This document shows positions 7,672 through 17,081 of a stretch of DNA of 64,000 nt, piece by piece. The number at the start of each line of letters is the position of its first letter. Positions within the stretch are counted from its first letter, which is position 1. A program made the position numbers and the translations under genes. A model generated the notes under the pieces. The model was not told the DNA's origin. It saw only the letters and a program-made list of their open reading frames with translations, and ran no database searches. The stretch is from Pedobacter aquae (lineage in GTDB: Bacteria > Bacteroidota > Bacteroidia > Sphingobacteriales > Sphingobacteriaceae): the NCBI RefSeq assembly GCF_008195825.1, contig NZ_CP043329.1, positions 2,666,001 to 2,730,000 of the forward strand, in the 5' to 3' direction.

Positions 7672-8940
7672 TTATAATCTTGCATCTACAAAAACTCGTG
7701 GAATAATAGATTTAGTATCAAAAATTACCGTTCCGTTCTTTTTAAAACCAGCATAATCTAATGCTAAAAATTGATGATGCGCTACTGCAATAATTACGGC
7801 ATCGTATTGTTCATCTGCTAAAGTAGGAATTAAAGAAAATTGATATTCTGCCGCCACTTCTTGTGGATTTGCCCAAGGGTCATAAACATCTACTTCTAAA
7901 CCAAATTGCTTCAATTCTTTATAGATATCAATTACTCGAGTATTTCTAATATCCGGACAATTCTCTTTAAAGGTAAAGCCTAATAAGAGTGCTTTAGCGC
8001 CCTTAATGGTATTTCCTTTACTAATTAATAGCTTAATCAATTTATTGGCAACAAACATCCCCATATTGTCATTCACCCTTCTTCCAGAAAGAATAACCTG
8101 TGGATGATAACCTAAAGCCTCGGCTTTATGAGCCAAATAATAAGGATCAACACCTATGCAATGCCCACCAACCAAGCCCGGTTTAAACTTTAAAAAATTC
8201 CATTTGGTGGCAGCGGCATCTAAAACATCATGGGTATCAATACCTATTCTATCAAAAATAAGTGCCAATTCATTTACAAAAGATATATTGACATCTCTTT
8301 GAGCGTTCTCTATAGCTTTTGCAGCCTCTGCCACTTTAATAGATGGGGCTAAATGAGTACCTGCTGTGATGATGGATTGATATAATTGATTTACAAATGT
8401 TGCAGTTTTTGGGTTTGAACCCGATGTTACTTTAATAATATTGCTTAAAGTATTGATTTTATCTCCAGGATTAATACGCTCTGGCGAATAGCCAACAAAA
8501 AAATCCTCATTGTATCTCAATTTACTATGAGCTTCTAAAACAGGAACGCAATCATCTTCTGTACAGCCTGGATAAACGGTAGACTCGTAAATGACAGTAT
8601 CTCCGCTTTTTAAAATACTACCTACCATTCTGCTTGCTTCTAAAAGCAATCCTAAATCTGGAGATTTAAAAGCATTTATAGGTGTAGGAACTGTGATGAT
8701 GAAAACATTGCAAGCAGCAATATCAAGTTGATTAGAGGAAAATTGTAGTTTTTCTGAATCGCTTAGCTCATCAGCGGTAAGCTGTAAAGTTTTATCTTCC
8801 CCTTTTTGGAGCTCTTTTATACGTTGTGTATCGATATCAAAACCTAGGGTTGGATAGCATTTACCAAAAGCTGCTGCTAGCGGTAAACCTACATATCCTT
8901 GACCAATAACGGCTATTGAAATTTGTTTAGAATCTATCAA
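7672..8940 (-). CDS. Nucleotide-sugar dehydrogenase (UDP-GlcNAc/GalNAc 6-dehydrogenase, WbpO/TviB type)
   Basis: This NAD-dependent enzyme oxidises C6 of a UDP-sugar to the uronate. It is 422 residues long, as expected. The Rossmann motif GQGYVGLPLA is at residues 13-22. EAAKAIENAQRDVNISFVNE and GLVGGHCIGVDPYYLAHKAE contain the family Lys/Asn and the catalytic Cys. NCPDIRNTRVIDI marks the C-terminal domain. YYLAHKAEALGYHPQ is typical of the WbpO/TviB (N-acetylhexosamine) branch rather than plain UDP-glucose dehydrogenase. It is the first gene of a three-gene run with the aminotransferase and acetyltransferase. Confidence 0.88.
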   Translation of the reverse strand: MIDSKQISIAVIGQGYVGLPLAAAFGKCYPTLGFDIDTQRIKELQKGEDKTLQLTADELSDSEKLQFSSNQLDIAACNVFIITVPTPINAFKSPDLGLLLEASRMVGSILKSGDTVIYESTVYPGCTEDDCVPVLEAHSKLRYNEDFFVGYSPERINPGDKINTLSNIIKVTSGSNPKTATFVNQLYQSIITAGTHLAPSIKVAEAAKAIENAQRDVNISFVNELALIFDRIGIDTHDVLDAAATKWNFLKFKPGLVGGHCIGVDPYYLAHKAEALGYHPQVILSGRRVNDNMGMFVANKLIKLLISKGNTIKGAKALLLGFTFKENCPDIRNTRVIDIYKELKQFGLEVDVYDPWANPQEVAAEYQFSLIPTLADEQYDAVIIAVAHHQFLALDYAGFKKNGTVIFDTKSIIPRVFVDARL

Positions 8941-8991
8941 AGTTTTACTAAAACAGTAAAATTATAAAATTCTATCAGAAATAGAACCTCT

Positions 8992-9780
8992 TTACTTTAT
9001 AATTTGAAGTGCCTGTCTTAAACCTCTGGCATCGCTAAGCTCCATGGTAATGCTACCTACCAAAACTTCTGCTTCTGCTTTTACTGGAATACGGTTTATA
9101 TCATCGGTTATCCATAAGAATAACTGACTATCTTTTTTAAAGATTCTTCCTGGTGAAATAGATGGTCTAAATTTTAAACATCTTAATTTCCCCTTATTGG
9201 TTCTGATCACCTCTTTGCCTAAATACTCTATGGTAAGTGGTGTAACTTCATCGCTTAAGAAATAACGTATGGTAAGTTTGTCTCCCACTTTTACACCAGA
9301 TAAATCTAAATTTCTTGCAAAATAATAGGCTGATACTAAATCAAATGTTTGCTCTACCGGAGATTTAAAAGTGCCTTTGTTAGCTATAACTTTACGCTCA
9401 TCTTGATAAAAGCGAGCTTTCTCTGCTCTTCTATAATTTTCTTCCTGAATATTCTCGGTATACAAAAAAGGTACAAAGGTTTTTTTGTTGATATAAGAAT
9501 CGTACCTGTTACGCACCTTATAAAAAATATCAAAGGTACCTGTAGTTTTACCTTGAACCAATAAATGATAAGTTGGTTGATTATCAAATTTTACATCGGT
9601 ATCTAAAACTCTTAAAGAAGCCTCTGCTGCGGTAATGAAGCCATATTTAAGTTTATATTTTAAAACCTCTCCGGTATTAAAAGAAGAGCTACTTAAATAA
9701 GCTATGTCTTGACCGCTTACTTGCTTAAAGCTTAGTATAGCGATGATGAGGATATATATGTACTTCATGGTTGGCTTCAT
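8992..9780 (-). CDS. DUF3108 secreted protein
   Basis: This 262-residue protein has a clear signal peptide (MKYIYILIIAILSF, cleavage near SGQ). The body is beta-rich, with the DUF3108 opening GEVLKYKLKYGFITAAEASL and a central TENIQEENYRRAEKARF. DUF3108 proteins are periplasmic or outer-membrane associated and of unknown function. Two ATGs, at 9780 and 9768, are equally plausible starts. Confidence 0.82.
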   Translation of the reverse strand: MKPTMKYIYILIIAILSFKQVSGQDIAYLSSSSFNTGEVLKYKLKYGFITAAEASLRVLDTDVKFDNQPTYHLLVQGKTTGTFDIFYKVRNRYDSYINKKTFVPFLYTENIQEENYRRAEKARFYQDERKVIANKGTFKSPVEQTFDLVSAYYFARNLDLSGVKVGDKLTIRYFLSDEVTPLTIEYLGKEVIRTNKGKLRCLKFRPSISPGRIFKKDSQLFLWITDDINRIPVKAEAEVLVGSITMELSDARGLRQALQIIK

Positions 9781-9864
9781 TATGTAAATCTAATTACGTA
9801 AAATATTTCTATTGATTGTATACATGATGATTTACATCCATCTAAAATCAAAAAGCAAACCAAA

Positions 9865-10380
9865 TTAATCCTTTCTCTTGTATAAAGGAACGGTAGAACA
9901 AGGCTCTCCGTACATGATGCTTTTTACAACCGGAAATAGCTTTGATGTTAAAGCAACAAAAGAAGCTGTAGGCACATAAATATCGCCACAACCTTTTACC
10001 ACAATTCTTTGATCTTTGTATTGTTGAGCATCTAACTTCTCTATTTCGCGGTTAAAAAGATAGATTTCTAAATCTTCTAAACTCCCGTATATGATAGTAG
10101 ACGCATAATCTGCCAATTTGGTTGCAAGCAACATATAAGCCCAAGTGGGCACTATAGCATCTGCAGAACAAGTAATAGCAATATGTTTCCCTGTATATTG
10201 CTCCCAGTTGTGGGTTTTGATAAATTCTCTAAAATCTTTTTCCTTTAAAATTAAACCATGGAAAAGATTATCCTTTATATCATAAACCAATCTTTCTCCG
10301 GCTGGCTTTAATTCTGCAAGGTCTACAGATACTAAGCCACTTTGAGCAACTTTGTTAACTATATTTTCCTGAATATCCAT
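9865..10380 (-). CDS. DUF2480 family protein
   Basis: This is a 171-residue cytoplasmic protein conserved in Bacteroidota, with no known function. Recognisable stretches are DIKDNLFHGLILKEKDFREF and IVPTWAYMLLATKL, plus a possible Cys ligand in VKGCGDIYVPTASF. No signal peptide or membrane helix is seen. It follows a strong terminator and so is probably its own transcription unit. Confidence 0.82.
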   Translation of the reverse strand: MDIQENIVNKVAQSGLVSVDLAELKPAGERLVYDIKDNLFHGLILKEKDFREFIKTHNWEQYTGKHIAITCSADAIVPTWAYMLLATKLADYASTIIYGSLEDLEIYLFNREIEKLDAQQYKDQRIVVKGCGDIYVPTASFVALTSKLFPVVKSIMYGEPCSTVPLYKRKD

Positions 10381-10383
10381 AAT

Positions 10384-10427
10384 GTAAAAATAAAAAAACC
10401 GGAGCCTATTTTTAAACAGACTCCGGT
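10384..10427 (-). terminator. Intrinsic terminator downstream of the PpiD-like gene
   Basis: Arms ACCGGAG (10398-10404) and CTCCGGT (10421-10427) form a stem. On the minus strand a T7-A-T5 tract follows it (10397-10385). The stem lies 21 nt past the PpiD-like stop codon. Confidence 0.85.
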
Positions 10428-10448
10428 CATAAAATGATGAATTACCGA

Positions 10449-12551
10449 TTAATAGAATTTTGCTCTATAATCTTTAACCTCTGCTTTTTCTCTTAAAACT
10501 TCAAATACAGCGCCATCTACTTGTTGAGAAAGTGCTTGCATTAATTGTTCTTTAGCTTTAGCAACATCTTTAAATGCTGGAGGATTGGTAAAGCCTTTAA
10601 CGGTATAAACATAAACACCAGCTTCACCTTCAATAGCTGAAGATAATTTTCCTGGCTGAGCGCCAAAAATTGAACCTATAACTTTATTCTCTTGAGATAA
10701 ACCTGGAATTACTGGATTTGCAAATACAATGTTTTCTACCGGAGTAACAGCTTTACCTAATTTTTGAGCTACCTGCGCTAAAGAAGAAGTGCCTTGTAAA
10801 GCTTTATCTGCTTTTTCTTTTAGCATTCTACCTTTAACCATATTTTGTACAGCTGGTTCTATTTGCTTCTTAACATCTTCTAATGATAAAGTTCCTTCTG
10901 GTTTAATTTTAGTTAAAACAGCAATTACATACTTATCACCAATGTCAAAAATTTCTTTAGAAACATCACCTTTTTCTGCGGTATACACCCAACGCACTAG
11001 GCTTCTTGCATCTTCTAATCCTGGAATACTAGCTTGTAAAGGACCAACATCCTCTCCTACTAATTTATTCATTTTCTTAGCTTGTGATGCTGCTTCAAAC
11101 TCTTTCAAGTTGCTTACTTCGCTTAAGAAAGATTGTGCTTTTTGGTAAGCCACTTGCTCTGTTTGTGAACTTGGCGCTAATGATTTATCAACCACAGCAA
11201 CTTTAACCACTTTAGAAGAACCAATTTGTTTTTGAACCTCGATAACATGAACTCCAAATTGAGTTTTGATAGTCATTACCTGCCCAACGTTAGCTGCAAA
11301 AACAGCATCTTCAAAAGCTGGCACCATAGCACCGCGACTGAATGTACCCAAATCGCCACCAGAATCTTTAGAACCATCTGTGCCAAACTCCTTAGCTAAT
11401 TTTGCAAAATCAGCACCTTTAGCGATAAGATTTTTGATAGAGTCTGCTTTTGCTTGTGCTTTATCAACACCGCCTTCTGCTGCCGGATTGATTAAGATAT
11501 GACGAGCTTTCACAGAATCTGGACCAACTCTAGTATCTATAAGCTTGGCTACTTTATAAGAGTTTCCAGAGAAATAAGGGCCATAAATATATCCGTTAGG
11601 CGCTGTAAACATTACAGAGTCTAATGCTGGCTCTAAAGCACCTTTCTTTTGATAAGTTAAAGGCATTTTAGTATCTGCATTGATAGCAACAAAAAGAGAA
11701 TCATTGGTACTGGTTCTTAAACCTTCAGTAATTTTATCAATTTTTGCTTTTGCTTCTAAGGTATCTTGTTTAGAAGGTGAAGCATCAAAAGAAACATACT
11801 CAAATGTTCTGGTTTCTGTTCTATTTTTGAATCTGAATTTATTTTTATCGTAATACTCTTGGTAATCAGCGTCAGTTAACTTTACCTGATTTGCAGGTAT
11901 AGAAGCGTAATCCAAAACTACATAATCAAACTTAACCAGTTTGTTTCTGTTGGTAAAATCGTCTTTAGCATCTAAAGAATTGGCGTAAACACCATTTTTA
12001 ATTAGGCTTAAATATTTTTGGTTGATACGCTCTTGCTCAACACTTTCTTCTAAAGCTAACCACTGTTTCTCTAACTGACCAGAAGGATCTGTTCCAGCAC
12101 TTTTTCTAGAGTTGATAGCCGTATTTCTATCAAAAGAACCAGTTTCAGGATTCGTGAAAATTTGTTGCATTTGTTGAGTAGGGTTATCAAACATGATGTT
12201 AAATAATTCTGTATTACCTACAGCAATACCTAATTTTTCTGTTTGCTTTTTCAGAATCACAGAAGACTGCATTTGATTCCAAGTGTTCTCTACCACATAA
12301 GACTGCATTTGGGCGTTTAAATTACCTCCCATTTGAGCTTTAAACTGTTGAGAGTTTTGCTCTACACGCTCATTAAAGTCGGTATACAAAATTTCTTCCC
12401 CATCTATTACACCTACCTCATTTTGTGCATCCGCAATAAATCCTCTTCCGCTACTAATTGCATCGCCTAAAAGAAATGCTACAATTGCTAAACCTATGGC
12501 TATAATAATAATCGCACCAGCTCGGTTACGCAAAAAACCCATGATTCCCAT
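10449..12551 (-). CDS. PpiD-like peptidylprolyl isomerase/chaperone
   Basis: This 700-residue protein has an N-terminal membrane anchor (GAIIIIAIGLAIVAFLLGD, residues about 12-30). A SurA/PpiD-like helical domain follows (to about 220). Then comes a parvulin (PpiC-type) domain starting KARHILINP and ending FGVHVIEVQKQ (about 345-445). A second, degenerate PPIase-like region fills the C-terminal part. It probably helps outer-membrane proteins fold at the periplasmic face of the inner membrane. It is adjacent to lptC, another envelope-assembly gene, and ends at a strong terminator. Confidence 0.9.
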   Translation of the reverse strand: MGIMGFLRNRAGAIIIIAIGLAIVAFLLGDAISSGRGFIADAQNEVGVIDGEEILYTDFNERVEQNSQQFKAQMGGNLNAQMQSYVVENTWNQMQSSVILKKQTEKLGIAVGNTELFNIMFDNPTQQMQQIFTNPETGSFDRNTAINSRKSAGTDPSGQLEKQWLALEESVEQERINQKYLSLIKNGVYANSLDAKDDFTNRNKLVKFDYVVLDYASIPANQVKLTDADYQEYYDKNKFRFKNRTETRTFEYVSFDASPSKQDTLEAKAKIDKITEGLRTSTNDSLFVAINADTKMPLTYQKKGALEPALDSVMFTAPNGYIYGPYFSGNSYKVAKLIDTRVGPDSVKARHILINPAAEGGVDKAQAKADSIKNLIAKGADFAKLAKEFGTDGSKDSGGDLGTFSRGAMVPAFEDAVFAANVGQVMTIKTQFGVHVIEVQKQIGSSKVVKVAVVDKSLAPSSQTEQVAYQKAQSFLSEVSNLKEFEAASQAKKMNKLVGEDVGPLQASIPGLEDARSLVRWVYTAEKGDVSKEIFDIGDKYVIAVLTKIKPEGTLSLEDVKKQIEPAVQNMVKGRMLKEKADKALQGTSSLAQVAQKLGKAVTPVENIVFANPVIPGLSQENKVIGSIFGAQPGKLSSAIEGEAGVYVYTVKGFTNPPAFKDVAKAKEQLMQALSQQVDGAVFEVLREKAEVKDYRAKFY

Positions 12552-12655
12552 ATGATTCTTTATTTATTTTAAATTTTAGAGGGCGCAAGATACAAATTTC
12601 AGTAATTAATGCGCAAATTTTATTTATTGGCTTTTTTAAGCTATTTCGGTATAAT

Positions 12656-13231
12656 TTAAGGCGTTGCGGTTGCAGTGCTATCTAAATCTGCATTAAATTG
12701 TATGGGGCCGCTACCTTGTTTTATTTCATAATAACTAAAGTCTTCTAATGCCCAGAAGCTAGTACCAGAAATAGTTGCTTGCCCAGTGTTGATACTTACT
12801 ACCTGATTAGAATAAAACTTCTTTGTATTCTCATCCCAAAATAACTCTTCTGATTTAAATGTCTCGCCTTTCATGTTTTTAGCTACAACATTTCTACGTA
12901 ATTCTATAGTTTTTTCATGCTCTCTTCTAATAGCATAATCAGAAGTTACAGTACTAGTAGGTTTTAGATTTTCATCGTAAAAAACTACATCAATGCCTTT
13001 TGGCATCTCATAATAAGGCTTTGCGGCTTTAAAATGTAATAAAATAGGCGCTTTTAGCTTGGCTTTAACTTTTGTAGAATCGCTATAAATAATTTCGGCT
13101 CCTTTGGTGGTTTCTACCTGAACATTTTCATTCAAATCAATAGGTTTGGCCGAATTTAAATCGCTATTGCAAGCTGACAAAAAAAAGCCACAAACACCAA
13201 TAAACAGAAAAAAAGAGATTCTGCTTAACAT
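12656..13231 (-). CDS. lptC: LPS export periplasmic protein LptC
   Basis: This 191-residue lipoprotein or anchored protein has the signal MLSRISFFLFIGVCGFFLSAC with a lipobox Cys at residue 21. The LptC fold is indicated by alternating strands such as GAEIIYSDSTKVKAKLKAP, then GIDVVFYDENLKPTSTVTSDYA and LRRNVVAKNMKGETFKSEEL. LptC bridges the inner-membrane LptBFG transporter to LptA. It is 2 nt from the outer-membrane protein gene upstream, so the two are probably co-transcribed. Confidence 0.85.
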   Translation of the reverse strand: MLSRISFFLFIGVCGFFLSACNSDLNSAKPIDLNENVQVETTKGAEIIYSDSTKVKAKLKAPILLHFKAAKPYYEMPKGIDVVFYDENLKPTSTVTSDYAIRREHEKTIELRRNVVAKNMKGETFKSEELFWDENTKKFYSNQVVSINTGQATISGTSFWALEDFSYYEIKQGSGPIQFNADLDSTATATP

Positions 13232-13233
13232 TT

Positions 13234-14526
13234 TTAGTCGTATTTATATTTCTGAAACCATCTATCGTTGATGGTAAAACCTAAGCTGATATTATAAAAA
13301 TTTTCTTTGATGAGGTTGTTATCAAGTGTACCACGCGTTCCAATCTCGCCAGAAACATTTATTTTATAGAATGCAGACCTATTTGAAACTAAAGGTAAAC
13401 CTAAACCAACATTAATACTTTTAACATCTATTTCGTTATTGTTAATCTTCACGTAAGATTTATCGTAATTAACACCAAAACGATAATCCATTAATTTAAG
13501 GTAATTGGTAACCGCATTAATATTAGGCACTATTACCCCACCAACCGATACGCCCCAAGTATTGTTAAGATTTGGATTATTACCATTGATACGGTAATTA
13601 GACCAATTAGACATTCTAAAATCGGCACCAATAAGCCATTTATTCTCTTTCATTAAGGAGATACCTAAAGTATGAGAAGCAGGTAAATTTATTTTCCCTT
13701 CACGGTCTAAAACAGAAGAAATAGTGTCTATTTTAAACTCATCGCCAGTAGAAATATTGGTGATATAAGTAAAGGTACTGTTGGTAGTATTGGTATTTAA
13801 TGATGATTTTAATGATGTATTATAGCCAATGGTTAAAGATGTTTTGGAAGACAAAGCAGCTATATATTGTAAGCCTAAATCTAAAGTTAAGCCACCAATA
13901 CCATTTCTATTTTCGGTTCTTGAATTAAAAAAAGAAGCAACGTTTTGGTATTGTGCAGAACGGGCCTCTTTCAAACTCCCAAACAAATAAGACATATTAA
14001 ACCCTAAATTTAGGTTTTTGCCTAAGCCGAAACCATAACCTAAATAAGCTTTAGATACACCACCTTCTCCTCTATAGAAATAATCAACATCTATATCTTC
14101 TACTTTGCCTGGTGTTGTAAAAGTATATCCGAAATTGCTATAAGGGATAAGACCAAAACTTACCGCAGATTTTTTATTTACCGGAACTGCAATAACCAAA
14201 TGCTTCAGCATGGCATTAAAACTATTTTCTGAATCTGAACCTTTTTTTAAGGTTTGGATGTTAGAGCCCACACCGATATCAAAAGTGGTTAATCTTATTT
14301 TTGAATAAGAAGCCGGATTGTTTGAGTTGATATTGCTGTATCCGCCGAAGTAACTTACCGCAGCTGATAAATTACCCATTCCTTTATTTTGAGGCATGTA
14401 AGTGCCTGTTAAATTACCTAAGCCAAATTTTGAATAAGGCGAATTTATGGTGGATTGCGCAAGAGCTGTAAAAGTAAAAGCTACCATTAAGGTAACCATT
14501 AATAAATATTTTTGAGTTTTAATCAT
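13234..14526 (-). CDS. Outer-membrane beta-barrel protein, function unknown
   Basis: The product has about 430 residues with a signal peptide (MIKTQKYLLMVTLMVAFTFTALAQ). After STINSPYSKFGLGNL comes a long series of amphipathic strands, with glycine-rich turns and aromatic ends. This fits a FadL/OmpP1-like barrel. I chose the ATG at 14526; a TTG start would add five residues. The start overlaps the coaX stop by 8 nt, and lptC follows, so coaX-barrel-lptC look like one operon. Confidence 0.7.
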   Translation of the reverse strand: MIKTQKYLLMVTLMVAFTFTALAQSTINSPYSKFGLGNLTGTYMPQNKGMGNLSAAVSYFGGYSNINSNNPASYSKIRLTTFDIGVGSNIQTLKKGSDSENSFNAMLKHLVIAVPVNKKSAVSFGLIPYSNFGYTFTTPGKVEDIDVDYFYRGEGGVSKAYLGYGFGLGKNLNLGFNMSYLFGSLKEARSAQYQNVASFFNSRTENRNGIGGLTLDLGLQYIAALSSKTSLTIGYNTSLKSSLNTNTTNSTFTYITNISTGDEFKIDTISSVLDREGKINLPASHTLGISLMKENKWLIGADFRMSNWSNYRINGNNPNLNNTWGVSVGGVIVPNINAVTNYLKLMDYRFGVNYDKSYVKINNNEIDVKSINVGLGLPLVSNRSAFYKINVSGEIGTRGTLDNNLIKENFYNISLGFTINDRWFQKYKYD

Positions 14527-15247
14527 GCTGATAGTTAACAACCTTATTTAAACCTATAAGAACCAAATGAGGTTCTGTAAGTATTTGGTGGGCAAAGATG
14601 CTATTTTTCAATCTAGTATCAAAAAACGATGCATCACCGCCACATAGTATAATTTTAGTTTCAGGATGTTGATTTAAATAATGATTGATGCATCCTGTAA
14701 CTTCAAAAATCAATCCGTTTATAACGCCACTTTGTAAAGCTTCTTTTGTTGAAGCTCCGTAAAAAGCGTTGTTATGTTCATCTAAAGTTACTAAAGGCAA
14801 CTTTCCGGTGAACTCATGCATGGCTTTAAACCGCATTTGTAAACCCGGGGAGATGCTTCCCCCTTTATATTCTTTTTGTTTGCTTATTAAATCGTAAGTG
14901 ATGCAAGTGCCTGCATCTATCACTAAAACATCTGTATTGCTAAATAAATGATTTGCTCCTATTACTGCTGCTAACCTATCTAAGCCTAATGTTTCTGGCG
15001 TTTGATACAGATTTTGAATAGGGATTTTAGTTTGATGGCTAAACTTTAAAACAGGAACGCCTATGTTAAAAGTAAAATCTTGTTTTACCGAAGCGTAAAT
15101 AAGCTGTTTGATAGCGTGTTTTTGTACTATCTTATTTAAGTCTTCTTCTTTAAGCTGTGCTACTTTTGTAATAGATACTAATTTGTCATCCTCAAAAACT
15201 GCAATTTTTGTAAATGTATTACCAGTATCTATGACTAGGTTAGCCAT
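14519..15247 (-). CDS. coaX: Type III pantothenate kinase
   Basis: This enzyme phosphorylates pantothenate, the first step of CoA synthesis. It is 242 residues long. The ASKHA phosphate motif is IDTGNTFTKIAVF (residues 5-17). ETLGLDRLAAVIGA and VLIDAGTCITYDL-type segments (LVIDAGTCITYDL here) are hallmarks, with GGSISPGLQMRFKAM next. Its ATG overlaps the purQ stop as TAATG, indicating translational coupling. Confidence 0.95.
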   Translation of the reverse strand: MANLVIDTGNTFTKIAVFEDDKLVSITKVAQLKEEDLNKIVQKHAIKQLIYASVKQDFTFNIGVPVLKFSHQTKIPIQNLYQTPETLGLDRLAAVIGANHLFSNTDVLVIDAGTCITYDLISKQKEYKGGSISPGLQMRFKAMHEFTGKLPLVTLDEHNNAFYGASTKEALQSGVINGLIFEVTGCINHYLNQHPETKIILCGGDASFFDTRLKNSIFAHQILTEPHLVLIGLNKVVNYQHD

Positions 15248-15939
15248 TAAGCATTCACCATTTTTAAGATAGATTCAAATAAAGGCAAGCCATCTTGATT
15301 TCCTAAAATAGCATCAGCGGCTCTTTCTGGGTGCGGCATCATTCCAAAAACGTTTCTCCCTGCATTACAAACACCTGCAATATTTTCTATAGAACCATTA
15401 GGATTAGCTTCTTCTGTGATATTTCCTACTGCATCGCAATATCTAAATAATACTTGGTCGTTATCATTTAGCTTTTTCAATTCATCAGCATGAGCGTAAA
15501 AATTACCCTCGCCATGCGCTATAGGAATATTTAAAACCTGGTTTGGAGCTATTGCCGATGTTACCAAAGAGTTTTGTGTTTGCGCTTTTAGGTAAACATT
15601 TTTGCAAATGAACTTTCTGTTGGTATTGTGTAATAAACCACCTGGTAGTAAACCTGCTTCTGTTAAAATTTGGAAGCCGTTACAAATACCCATTACATAA
15701 CCACCTTTATTTGCGAAAGCAATAACTTCTTGCATGATAGGAGAAAAACGAGCAATTGCACCAGAGCGTAAGTAATCACCAAAAGAGAAACCTCCCGGTA
15801 AGGCTATAAAATCTACATTTTGTAAATCGTGGTCTTTATGCCATAAAGGAACTACTTCTTGTCCAAGAATTTTATCGAAAACATAAATTAAATCCTGATC
15901 ACAGTTAGAACCCGGGAAAACTACTACGCCAACTTTCAT
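15247..15939 (-). CDS. purQ: Phosphoribosylformylglycinamidine synthase subunit PurQ
   Basis: This is the glutaminase subunit of FGAM synthase in purine synthesis. The 230 residues form a class I glutamine amidotransferase. The nucleophile is Cys86 in [26 protein letters not shown] precedes it, and the HGEGNFYA and MPHPERA segments supply the His and Glu. A separate PurQ implies the small-PurL/PurS form of the enzyme. A TAGTTTTG -7-like box lies in the 130-nt upstream gap. Confidence 0.95.
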   Translation of the reverse strand: MKVGVVVFPGSNCDQDLIYVFDKILGQEVVPLWHKDHDLQNVDFIALPGGFSFGDYLRSGAIARFSPIMQEVIAFANKGGYVMGICNGFQILTEAGLLPGGLLHNTNRKFICKNVYLKAQTQNSLVTSAIAPNQVLNIPIAHGEGNFYAHADELKKLNDNDQVLFRYCDAVGNITEEANPNGSIENIAGVCNAGRNVFGMMPHPERAADAILGNQDGLPLFESILKMVNA

Positions 15940-16069
15940 TTTTCTTTTGATTATCAGGCTAAAACAGCCTGTAGATTTTAAAAAATTTTATTGAATATAC
16001 TCGTTAGCAAAACTAACTAAATTTTGATTTTATTTGGCCGACTATCTGTTAAAAAAAGTTAAAGCGCTG

Positions 16070-17047
16070 TTACACAAACTGGAAATAAACGACAAAACCA
16101 ATGATGCATAGAAAAAGAGGCTCGTAAAACCACTTTTTATTTGCCTGCAGAAAGTAATATGCCAATAAGGCCGAAACCGGAATTACAGCCAGATGAAAAT
16201 GATTGATACGGTAATCTGGTTTTAGATAAAAAGTAAAGGCCGCTATGATAAAAATAAAAAACAGCAGCTGAAAAGTTTTTCTAACCTGCACAAAACTTTT
16301 GAAAAAATTCTCTCTGAGATGATAAAAACCCAACAGCAAACCAATGGCAATGGGTAATAATACAATGTAATCTTGAAGCTGAATTCTGACAAAAATTGGA
16401 AAAGCACTAGTTAAAGGTCTCCAAATGGCGTAAAAAGCAGCTAGTTTATCATTCCAGAAATAGTAGACTCCTAGAAAAAATATGATGGTACAAAAACCCA
16501 ATATAACGGCTATCCACTCTCGCCAGTTAAAAGGCCTAAAAATGAGTAAGGCTAGCCAGAGTATCAAAATCATCCCGATAAAGGGGAAATAAAAAATGGT
16601 GCCTATAGCGGTAACCATGCCTAAATCAAACATGGTAGTTATAAATGCCATGTCTTTTGATGGAGCAAGTATGCGATAAACCATAAAAAGCAAGAAAAAA
16701 TTGCAAATTAATGGTGGCGATAAAAATAGAAAAGGTGTAAATACACTTGAAGAAACAATATAAACCAAAGCAGGTAAAAATGTTGATTTTCCTATAATAT
16801 TGAAGGTATTTACAATTCTGTTAAACAATAAAGCTTGTATAAAAACTACAATAGCAGCAAGCGTTACATTGGTAAAAGGCGTAAAGATGGTGTCTGACTG
16901 GGAAATTAATAAGCGATTGCCTACTTCAGAAAAACCTGTATTGATGCTTTCTGGTAGTTGAACATACAAACCAATTCTGAGTATATAAACCAGAAAAAAT
17001 AAGACGAACAGGTTAATAAAATTTAAGCTTCTAAATTGTCCTATCAT
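16070..17047 (-). CDS. Polytopic membrane protein (DUF6427-like)
   Basis: This 325-residue protein has about nine to ten predicted membrane segments and few charged residues. It resembles the DUF6427 proteins found next to this glycosyltransferase in related bacteria. The family name is a recognition call, not a search result. It lies 34 nt downstream of the glycosyltransferase gene, so a joint role in an envelope glycan is possible. Confidence 0.6.
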   Translation of the reverse strand: MIGQFRSLNFINLFVLFFLVYILRIGLYVQLPESINTGFSEVGNRLLISQSDTIFTPFTNVTLAAIVVFIQALLFNRIVNTFNIIGKSTFLPALVYIVSSSVFTPFLFLSPPLICNFFLLFMVYRILAPSKDMAFITTMFDLGMVTAIGTIFYFPFIGMILILWLALLIFRPFNWREWIAVILGFCTIIFFLGVYYFWNDKLAAFYAIWRPLTSAFPIFVRIQLQDYIVLLPIAIGLLLGFYHLRENFFKSFVQVRKTFQLLFFIFIIAAFTFYLKPDYRINHFHLAVIPVSALLAYYFLQANKKWFYEPLFLCIIGFVVYFQFV

Positions 17048-17081
17048 TATGGCAAATATAATTATTTAGCCCTAATAAGAT

